This document shows, piece by piece, positions 1 through 4,191 of a stretch of 5,224 nt of DNA. The notes beneath the pieces are model-generated. The model searched no databases and was not told the DNA's origin. It saw only the letters and a program-made list of their open reading frames with translations. Position numbers and translations under genes: made by a program. The stretch spans positions 1 to 5,224 of the forward strand of contig SFNH01000121.1 in NCBI GenBank assembly GCA_004554205.1, in the 5' to 3' direction. Numbering within the stretch: position 1 is the stretch's first letter; every line of letters starts with the position of its first letter. Source of the DNA: Clostridium sp. (GTDB taxonomy: Bacteria; Bacillota; Clostridia; Lachnospirales; Lachnospiraceae).

Positions 1-1
1 C

Positions 2-169
2 GGGAAGAGCGAGAGCATCGCGTCTGTCATTGCGCTGGAAATGGGAACGGCGGTCTACAAAAGCACGCATTACCATGCCCTTTACGCGGCGGGTCTGGTG
101 CTCATGGGGATTTTATTCATCATCAATGTGACGATCAATATTATCCGAAATCGGATAATTAAGGACTAG
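2..169 (+). CDS. pstC: Phosphate ABC transporter permease PstC, C-terminal end (partial)
   Basis: Only the last 55 residues are present; the gene begins upstream of the window. The reading frame opens at base 2 and ends at a TAG at 167-169. The segment has the form of a PstC tail: a short soluble stretch with SVIALEMGTAV, then HALYAAGLVLMGILFIINV, a final transmembrane helix of about 20 residues, and a basic end (IIRNRIIKD). PstC is one of the two inner-membrane permease subunits of the Pst phosphate importer and pairs with PstA, which follows after a gap of 15 bases. The assignment leans on the unambiguous PstB and the PstA-like gene downstream in the usual pstC-pstA-pstB order. From this fragment alone it could be any MetI-like permease, so the name is partly contextual. 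Confidence 0.8.
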   Translation, partial: GKSESIASVIALEMGTAVYKSTHYHALYAAGLVLMGILFIINVTINIIRNRIIKD

Positions 170-184
170 AGAGGAAATGAAACT

Positions 185-1027
185 ATGAGATGGACAGCGA
201 AGGTTACAAAGCTCTGGGCATATTTCAGTTTCGGGATGGTATGCGCCGTGATTCTTTTCCTCTTTGGCTACGTCTTTTACCGGGGAGCGGGTACGATCAG
301 CGTGGAATTTTTGACACAGGCGCCAAAGGGGCTTATCCTTGGTGAGGAGGGCGGCATTTTTCCGGCTATTGTCGGGAGTCTCTGTTTTACGGGGACGGCG
401 CTTGTCCTCGGTGGAATACCGGCTGTCGCGTCAGCTCTTTATCTTGTGTTTTATTGTAAAAACAGTCGTTTGGAGAATATTGTTCATCTGGTGATACAGT
501 GTATTTCCGGGATTCCGTCCATCGTCCTTGGGCTGTTTTCCTACAGCCTTCTGGTTCGTGATCTGAATTTCGGGCGCTGTATTTTTTCGGCAGGTGCAGC
601 TTTGGCGATCATGATTCTGCCGTTTATTGAGGTTCGGGCGGAGAAGGCGTTCCGAGAGGTGCCTGCGGAGATGATCCGTTCCTCTTATGCGCTTGGCTGC
701 TCTAAATTCTACACGGTCACAAGGATTATCATTCCGGTGTGCAGGGGTGAGCTGGTTTCGGGAATGATTCTGGGCGGCTGCTACGCCATGGGTGCAACGG
801 CGCCGATGATCTTTACGGGGGCGGTTGCCTACGCCTCTGTTCCTGAGAGTCTGTTCGCTCCGGCGATGGCTCTGCCCCTGCACCTCTATCTGCTTGTGGC
901 ACAGGGCGGCTCCTCGATGGGTACGGCGTACGGAACCGCGTTTGTCATGATGGCGATCATTCTGATCAGCAATATGGCGGCTACAGTTTACGCGAGGAGG
1001 TGTCAGAACAAATGGATGAGGTCATGA
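185..1027 (+). CDS. pstA: Phosphate ABC transporter permease PstA
   Basis: A 280-residue integral membrane permease of the Pst importer. The ATG at 185 is preceded by GAGGAAA (171-177). Hydrophobic segments lie near residues 12-32, 60-88, 105-124, 132-150, 190-212 and 250-270, fitting six membrane helices. Family hallmarks are GGIFPAIVGSL (56-66), SGIPSIVLGLF (108-118), LPFIEVRAEKAFREVP (145-160) and the EAA-type cytoplasmic loop with ALGCSKFYTVTRIIIP (169-184), which docks on the ATPase. Length is normal for PstA. One oddity: where PstA proteins usually read G-R-x-x-G-E-T-A, this one reads CYAMGATAP (199-207), so both the Arg and the Glu are replaced. The substrate is therefore inferred to be phosphate from family and operon context and could differ. 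The 3' end overlaps the start of pstB and carries its ribosome site, suggesting translational coupling. Confidence 0.88.
   Translation: MRWTAKVTKLWAYFSFGMVCAVILFLFGYVFYRGAGTISVEFLTQAPKGLILGEEGGIFPAIVGSLCFTGTALVLGGIPAVASALYLVFYCKNSRLENIVHLVIQCISGIPSIVLGLFSYSLLVRDLNFGRCIFSAGAALAIMILPFIEVRAEKAFREVPAEMIRSSYALGCSKFYTVTRIIIPVCRGELVSGMILGGCYAMGATAPMIFTGAVAYASVPESLFAPAMALPLHLYLLVAQGGSSMGTAYGTAFVMMAIILISNMAATVYARRCQNKWMRS
995..1002 (+). promoter_or_regulatory. Ribosome binding site of pstB, inside pstA
   Basis: AGGAGGTG is a full match to the anti-Shine-Dalgarno complement. It lies within the last codons of pstA and decides the pstB start. The upstream GTG at 1000 overlaps this site and cannot be served by it, whereas the ATG at 1012 is 9 bases downstream, the ideal spacing. 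A third candidate, the ATG at 1024, forms an ATGA overlap with the pstA stop but is 21 bases away. Confidence 0.75.
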
Positions 1028-1761
1028 CCTTGAAGAATGTGGGGGTCTGCTATGACGGGAAGCCGGCTTTAAGGGGAATTTCCATGGGAATCCGACCTAA
1101 TCGCATCACGGCGGTCATGGGGCCGTCGGGCTGCGGGAAGTCCACACTTTTACATGCTTTAAACGGACTTCTGCTGGAGGAGCCGGGAGCGGATGTCGCG
1201 GGGGAGATTCTGCTTGGCGGGAAAAACATCAGGGAAATTTCCGCAGAGGAGTTGCGCCGCCGGGTTGGGCTGGTATTCCAGACACCTTCACCATTTCCAT
1301 TTTCCATCTATAAGAATATGACTTATGCTTTGAGGTATTATGGGGTGCGTGATAAAAACAGGCTGGATGGGATTGTCGCGGAGAAGCTTAAGATGGCGGG
1401 ACTTTATGAGGAGGTGAAGGACGAGCTCGGCAAGAATGCGCTGAGGCTTTCCGGCGGGCAGAAGCAGCGCCTCTGCATTGCGAGAGCGCTCACGGTGGAA
1501 CCGGAGATCCTGCTTCTGGACGAGCCATGCTCTGCTCTCGATGTAAAATCTTCCGCCGCTGTTGAGAGTATGCTCTCGGAGCTTAAGAAGGATTATACGA
1601 TCGTCATTGTCACTCACAATATCGCCCAGGCAAGGCGCATCGCGGATGATGTGGCATTTATTTTCGAGGGCTGTCTGGTGGAGTACGGGCAGGCCGGGGA
1701 GGTGTTTGAGCACCCGAAGGAGGAACAGACCGGATCGTTTTTAGCCGGGATTTACGGGTAA
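1012..1761 (+). CDS. pstB: Phosphate import ATP-binding protein PstB
   Basis: The ATPase subunit that drives the PstC/PstA permease, on the inner face of the membrane. From the ATG at 1012 it has 249 residues, the usual PstB size. All ABC motifs are intact: Walker A GPSGCGKST (37-45), Q-loop VFQ (88-90) followed by the PstB-typical TPSPFPFSIYKN (91-102), signature LSGGQKQR (146-153), Walker B ILLLDEP (166-172), D-loop SALD (174-177) and H-loop THN (His202). The PFPFSIYKN stretch and HNIAQARRIADDVAFIFEG (202-220) separate PstB from other ABC ATPases. An in-frame GTG at 1000 would add four residues but sits on the ribosome site. The frame overlaps pstA by 16 bases. No phoU follows; the next gene converges from the other strand 25 bases away. 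Confidence 0.95.
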   Translation: MDEVMTLKNVGVCYDGKPALRGISMGIRPNRITAVMGPSGCGKSTLLHALNGLLLEEPGADVAGEILLGGKNIREISAEELRRRVGLVFQTPSPFPFSIYKNMTYALRYYGVRDKNRLDGIVAEKLKMAGLYEEVKDELGKNALRLSGGQKQRLCIARALTVEPEILLLDEPCSALDVKSSAAVESMLSELKKDYTIVIVTHNIAQARRIADDVAFIFEGCLVEYGQAGEVFEHPKEEQTGSFLAGIYG

Positions 1762-1786
1762 CGATATATCTTCGGGCAGAGTTTTC

Positions 1787-2530
1787 TCAGTAGAGATAGT
1801 ATGACAGGGTTTTTGTGACGGAAAATCCTGTCTTTTTGTATAATGCCAGGGCGGCGTCGTTGTCGCCGGAGACGTGCAGGAGGATACGGCGGACACCGCT
1901 TTTTGCCAGTGTATCAATGAGCAGGCTGACAAGGAGCGTTCCAAGGCCCTGTCCGCGCAGCTCATGGAGGATCCGGACATGATGGAGGCAGGCGCAGTTA
2001 CCCGGCTGGAGCGTGATTTCGGCGCTGCCGCAGAGCGCGTCGCCGCGGCGGAGCTCGAAACGGGAGGGCGAGGGAGAAATAAGGGCAAAGCCTTCTCTCG
2101 TGAAGGAGGCAAGAGGGGATATTCCCGCCTGCCATTCCATCTGAAATTCCCGCGACACAAGCTCTGCTCCGAGCGCATTGAGGACCGCCAGCGTGTCAAG
2201 GCAGGCTGGAGAGCCGGGAACCGGAAAGAGGATATCCCATTCCTTAAATTCTTCTGAGGCTCTGCGGAGCAGGTCTGAAAAGAATCCATTTCTGCGGTAC
2301 TCGGGGAGCGTAAACGCAATACATTCTGCGAGAGAATCCCCGCAGGGGATGATCGCCAGCGCGGAGATAAGCGTACCGTCTGAAAGATGATTCAGAAAAT
2401 GCGTGGCATCGCTCTCGTCAAGAGGATAGGAAAGCTCTGCCCTGTCGTGGATGCGGCAGGCATCCTGAAGTCTTGTCAGGCTGCGGCGCTCACTCCCGGT
2501 AAGCGTGGCCGTTCTTGTGATCGTGTTCAT
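1787..2530 (-). CDS. Tandem-domain GNAT family N-acetyltransferase
   Basis: A 247-residue soluble protein with two GNAT-like domains. The N-terminal one carries an acetyl-CoA-binding motif A pattern, ECIAFTLPEYRRNGFFSDLL (69-88), in which RRNGFF replaces the usual R-x-x-G-x-G/A. The C-terminal one has a canonical motif, VRILHELRGQGLGTLLVSLL (185-204), and the motif B region DNDAALALYKKTGF (223-236). It would transfer an acetyl group from acetyl-CoA to an amine, but the sequence does not reveal the substrate. The start chosen is the ATG at 2530, with AAGGGA upstream on the minus strand. A TTG at 2563 would add 11 residues (RKNTERDPRN) but has no ribosome site. The C-terminal domain is probably the active one. 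The gene converges with pstB and diverges from lrgA, and looks monocistronic. Confidence 0.88.
   Translation of the reverse strand: MNTITRTATLTGSERRSLTRLQDACRIHDRAELSYPLDESDATHFLNHLSDGTLISALAIIPCGDSLAECIAFTLPEYRRNGFFSDLLRRASEEFKEWDILFPVPGSPACLDTLAVLNALGAELVSREFQMEWQAGISPLASFTREGFALISPSPSRFELRRGDALCGSAEITLQPGNCACLHHVRILHELRGQGLGTLLVSLLIDTLAKSGVRRILLHVSGDNDAALALYKKTGFSVTKTLSYYLY
1803..1837 (+). terminator. Rho-independent terminator of the pst operon
   Basis: An 11-base-pair stem pairs gacagggtttt (1803-1813) with aaaatcctgtc (1822-1832). It contains a single G-U pair and an 8-base loop, and is followed at once by TTTTT (1833-1837). It lies 41 bases after the pstB stop and has the correct polarity for + strand transcripts; on the minus strand no T run follows the stem. 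It is located entirely within the last codons of the convergent GNAT gene, so the coding sequence doubles as a terminator. Confidence 0.8.
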
Positions 2531-2561
2531 ATTACGGGGATCCCTTTCTGTGTTTTTTCGC

Positions 2562-2584
2562 AACTGTGAAGCTACTGAACAGTT
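2562..2584. repeat. Inverted repeat AACTGT-N11-ACAGTT
   Basis: Two perfect 6-base arms (2562-2567 and 2579-2584) are separated by 11 bases in the short region between the divergent GNAT and lrgA genes. The centre-to-centre distance of 17 bases is longer than a typical single-dimer operator but possible. It lies next to the likely start of the GNAT transcript, so it could be a protein site or a weak 5' hairpin. The arms are short enough that chance is not excluded. Confidence 0.35.
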
Positions 2585-2587
2585 ACA

Positions 2588-2618
2588 ATTTTAGCATAAT
2601 TGCGGCGGATTGTGTGAA
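2588..2618 (-). promoter_or_regulatory. Candidate promoter of the GNAT gene
   Basis: On the minus strand TTCACA (2618-2613; one mismatch to TTGACA) is followed after 19 bases by TAAAAT (2593-2588; one mismatch to TATAAT). The -10 box has an extended TG motif directly before it (TGC-TAAAAT). The spacer is longer than ideal. Transcription would start near 2581, giving a leader of about 50 bases. On the opposite strand, CATAAT (2595-2600) is a possible -10 for lrgA but lacks a good -35 partner. Confidence 0.4.
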
Positions 2619-2656
2619 TGTTTATTAAAAAACATAGAAATGAGGCGTTTGGAATT

Positions 2657-3049
2657 ATGAGAGTGATAAGGGAATGTGTGATTATATTCGGGATTACGCT
2701 GGCGGGTGAGCTCTTAAACCTGGCGCTTCCGTTTCCGGTTCCGGCGGGAGTGTATGGGCTGTTTCTCCTTCTGGCGCTGCTTTTGAGCGGGGCGCTTAAG
2801 CTTGAGCAGGTGGAGGAAACGGGGAATTTTCTGCTTGAGATCATGCCGATTTTGTTTGTCCCGGCGGCGGTGGGACTTACGGAAAGCTACGAAGCGGTGA
2901 AGGAGATCCTGTTCCCGCTTCTCATCACCTGTCTTATGTCTACCGTGATCGTTATGGCGGTGACCGGAAAGGTGACGGAGCTTATGATACCGGATGGAAA
3001 GAAAAGGAGGGGTGGGGCGGATAAGAGGAATGGAGGGAAACGGGCATGA
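2657..3049 (+). CDS. lrgA: LrgA/CidA family membrane protein
   Basis: A 130-residue, very hydrophobic protein with about four membrane helices. It has the family pattern GELLNLALPFPVPAGVYGLF (18-37), matching the usual P-x-P-G-x-V-x-G-M block. A second match is EETGNFLLEIMPILFVPAAV (53-72), matching the usual LLxxMxLLFVPAxVG block. The C-terminus is strongly basic (KKRRGGADKRNGGKR). LrgA proteins resemble holins. In Staphylococcus the LrgAB pair was linked to control of murein hydrolases, and in other Firmicutes related pairs transport pyruvate; which applies here cannot be told. I chose the ATG at 2657, with GAGGCG 9 bases upstream and an N-terminus matching the family. An in-frame ATG at 2618 would add 13 residues (MFIKKHRNEAFGI) and cannot be excluded. 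The stop overlaps lrgB. Confidence 0.88.
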   Translation: MRVIRECVIIFGITLAGELLNLALPFPVPAGVYGLFLLLALLLSGALKLEQVEETGNFLLEIMPILFVPAAVGLTESYEAVKEILFPLLITCLMSTVIVMAVTGKVTELMIPDGKKRRGGADKRNGGKRA

Positions 3050-3735
3050 GTGTTTTACAGGAATCGCTGTATTTTGGATTTGTGCTCAGCCTGCTTGCCT
3101 ATTCTTTCGGAGTATGGCTGAAAAGGCGGCTTTGCTGGGCAATCTTAAACCCGCTGCTCGTGTCTGTGGTGCTTGTGATTCTCTGCCTTAAGGCGGCGCG
3201 CATCGATTATGACACCTACAATCAAAGTGCCAGATTTATCAGCTATCTCTTGACTCCTGCGACGGTCTGCCTTGCCGTTCCGATGTACAGGCAGATTGAT
3301 CTTTTGAAGCAGAATCTTGCGGCAGTGGTGGTTTCTATCGCGTCCGGCGTCATTACCGGCGCGGCGAGCATTTTTTCTATGTGTCTGATCTTTAAGCTGG
3401 AGCATGTGCATTATGTGACCTTCCTGCCAAAGTCGGTCACGACGGCGATCGGTATGGGGATAAGCGAGGAGGCAGGCGGCATTGTGGCGATCACGGTGGC
3501 GTGTATTGTGGTGACGGGAATTTTCGGTAATATCATCGCGGAGTCGTTATTTAAGCTTTTTCGGATCAGGAATCCGATCGCGCGCGGGCTGGCGCTGGGC
3601 ACCTCGGCTCATGCCATCGGAACGGCAAAGGCGCTTGAACTTGGCGAGACGGAAGGGGCAATGAGCAGCCTCTCCATCGCCGTGGCAGGGATTTTAACCG
3701 TTGTGGTCGTACCGCTTATATCGGAACTGATTTAG
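3046..3735 (+). CDS. lrgB: LrgB/CidB family membrane protein
   Basis: A 229-residue polytopic membrane protein, the normal length for LrgB. Conserved blocks in order are NPLL (35-38), ISYLLTPATVCLAVPMYRQ (65-83), FLPKSVTTAIGMGISEEAGG (126-145), NPIARGLALGTSAHAIGTAK (176-195) and ALELGETEGAMSSLSIAVAG (196-215). It acts with LrgA in the cytoplasmic membrane. Proposed family roles are modulation of autolysis and, for characterised Bacillus and Streptococcus homologues, pyruvate uptake; plant relatives carry glycolate/glycerate. Its ATG overlaps the lrgA stop as ATGA, with GGAGGG (3032-3037) 8 bases upstream, so the two are almost certainly cotranscribed and translationally coupled. No LytTR-type or two-component regulator gene is in the window. 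No convincing terminator follows immediately; the GC-rich repeat island begins within three bases of the stop. Confidence 0.93.
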   Translation: MSVLQESLYFGFVLSLLAYSFGVWLKRRLCWAILNPLLVSVVLVILCLKAARIDYDTYNQSARFISYLLTPATVCLAVPMYRQIDLLKQNLAAVVVSIASGVITGAASIFSMCLIFKLEHVHYVTFLPKSVTTAIGMGISEEAGGIVAITVACIVVTGIFGNIIAESLFKLFRIRNPIARGLALGTSAHAIGTAKALELGETEGAMSSLSIAVAGILTVVVVPLISELI

Positions 3736-3737
3736 AT

Positions 3738-3844
3738 GGATTTCACGCCGCGGCGCCCGGGAAAACGACTCGTGAGACGCTGCGTTTTTCGCGGATTTCA
3801 CGCCGCAGGTCCGATAAGACAGCCCCGCGTGACACGCTGCGTTT
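3738..3844. repeat. Imperfect tandem repeat, two units of about 55 bases
   Basis: GGATTTCACGCCGC occurs identically at 3738-3751 and 3793-3806. Each copy is followed by a second shared block, CGTGAGACGCTGCGTTT at 3771-3787 and CGTGACACGCTGCGTTT at 3828-3844 (one mismatch in 17). The two units therefore keep the same order of blocks, with divergent sequence of 19 and 21 bases between them. The first copy runs into a perfect 10-base palindrome, CGCCGCGGCG (3746-3755). Confidence 0.75.
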
Positions 3845-3868
3845 CCTACTCGGTCCGCGCGCCTATTA

Positions 3869-3921
3869 GCCGCCAGTCGCGCAAACTCGCCTACGGCTCG
3901 AACAGTGCGCTTTGTGGCGGC
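3869..3921. repeat. Long interrupted inverted repeat (possible hairpin)
   Basis: GCCGCCA (3869-3875) pairs perfectly with TGGCGGC (3915-3921). After a 3-by-4 base internal loop, GCGCA (3879-3883) pairs with TGCGC (3906-3910), giving 12 base pairs around a 22-base apical region that holds a small GCC-TAC-GGC hairpin. The structure could form in RNA or as a DNA cruciform on either strand. It has no T run and so is not a standard terminator. Confidence 0.55.
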
Positions 3922-3944
3922 AGCTAGCGCAGACCTCGCTACGG
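3879..3944. repeat. Second imperfect direct repeat, 48-base period
   Basis: GCGCAAACTCGCCTACGG (3879-3896) recurs as GCGCAGACCTCGCTACGG (3927-3944), differing by one substitution and two compensating one-base indels. A shorter related block, GCCTCGCTATCG (3947-3958), follows. The repeats overlap the inverted repeat at 3869-3921 and share its GCGCA arm. Confidence 0.55.
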
Positions 3945-3961
3945 AAGCCTCGCTATCGTCA

Positions 3962-4012
3962 CCGGGCCTGTCTTCCCGGGGCCTTGCGGCTGGGGCCCTC
4001 CGTTCCCGAGGG
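3962..4012. repeat. Two short GC-rich inverted repeats
   Basis: CCGGG (3962-3966) pairs with CCCGG (3975-3979) across 8 bases, and CCCTC (3996-4000) pairs with GAGGG (4008-4012) across 7 bases. Each could form a small hairpin. Neither is followed by a T run on either strand, so they are recorded as structure rather than as terminators. Confidence 0.4.
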
Positions 4013-4087
4013 AGCGTTATGTAAACCTAGGTGAAAGCATTACACCGCCGGCGACCGAACAAAAGAGAAGAGAAGACCTGAGCGGGA

Positions 4088-4107
4088 TTTGTGCTTGAAA
4101 GCACGAA
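4088..4107. repeat. Palindrome overlapping the pyrF -35 box, candidate operator
   Basis: TTTGTGCTT (4088-4096) and AAGCACGAA (4099-4107) are inverted copies around a GA centre, matching at 8 of 9 positions. The dyad spans the whole -35 hexamer TTGAAA (4095-4100). A repressor bound here would block RNA polymerase. No known regulator consensus was recognised. Confidence 0.5.
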
Positions 4108-4123
4108 TGGCTTATGATATACT
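4095..4123 (+). promoter_or_regulatory. Promoter of the pyrF operon
   Basis: TTGAAA (4095-4100; one mismatch to consensus) and TATACT (4118-4123; one mismatch) are separated by exactly 17 bases. A TG at 4115-4116 forms an extended -10 (TGA-TATACT). Transcription would start near 4130, leaving a leader of about 62 bases before pyrF. This is the best sigma-A-type promoter in the window. Confidence 0.75.
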
Positions 4124-4124
4124 T

Positions 4125-4155
4125 CTCATAAATGAGGCGGGCATTGTGAAAATGC
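4125..4155 (+). promoter_or_regulatory. Inverted repeats at the start of the pyrF leader
   Basis: CTCAT-AA-ATGAG (4125-4136) straddles the predicted transcription start, and GCATT-gtgaa-AATGC (4141-4155) could form a 5-base-pair hairpin in the leader RNA. There is no T run and no recognisable PyrR-binding loop, so ordinary PyrR attenuation is not evident. A tiny frame from the ATG at 4132 (MRRAL) has no room for a ribosome site and is probably meaningless. Confidence 0.35.
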
Positions 4156-4191
4156 GAGGCCCACACGATACCGATTCATAAGGAGGACGCC

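Larger units (their letters stand above)
3736..4090. other. GC-rich non-coding repeat island between lrgB and pyrF
   Basis: About 350 bases without a credible gene. The composition is visibly richer in G and C than the flanking genes, up to about 4060, where it changes abruptly to a purine-rich stretch (AAAAGAGAAGAGAAGA). It contains two sets of imperfect direct repeats and several inverted repeats, listed separately. The only open frame of note (3736-3927, + strand) starts at the lrgB stop, has no ribosome site, consists of Arg-rich translated repeat, and is not believed. On the minus strand, patterns such as GAGCCGTAGGCGAG and GCGGCGTGAAATC have the look of dispersed intergenic repeats that I associate with clostridial genomes; that is recall, not a search. 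No tRNA, rRNA or recognised riboswitch core could be seen. Confidence 0.7.

Noticed and set aside
431..883. Minus-strand frame of 150 codons inside pstA
   Set aside because: It is antisense to conserved PstA motifs and rich in Arg/His/Asn, typical of a shadow frame.
1874..2257. Open frame of 127 codons on the + strand opposite the GNAT gene
   Set aside because: It is antisense to a well-supported GNAT gene, has low-complexity composition and no recognisable motif.
1741..2319. Long open frame (192 codons) on the minus strand overlapping the GNAT gene
   Set aside because: It is a shifted-frame shadow of the GNAT coding sequence, Ser/Pro/Arg-rich and with no family resemblance.
2537..2544. Perfect palindrome GGGATCCC near the GNAT start
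   Set aside because: It is short, overlaps the likely ribosome site, and is easily explained by chance.
3762..3789. Possible terminator for lrgB (AAAACG pairing with CGTTTT, followed by one more T)
   Set aside because: The stem is only six mostly A-T pairs with a 15-base loop, too weak to call.
3736..3927. Open frame of 63 codons on the + strand after lrgB
   Set aside because: It begins at the lrgB stop without a ribosome site, is Arg-rich translated repeat DNA, and coincides with direct and inverted repeats.
3738..3960. CRISPR array
   Set aside because: There are only two copies of each repeat block, with different periods (55-57 and 48) and no uniform repeat-spacer pattern; no cas gene is present.
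4019..4046. Riboswitch-like stretch with CCTAGGTG and TGTAA/TTACA pairing before pyrF
   Set aside because: I could match it to no known riboswitch core, and it lies upstream of the predicted pyrF transcription start, so it would not be in that leader.
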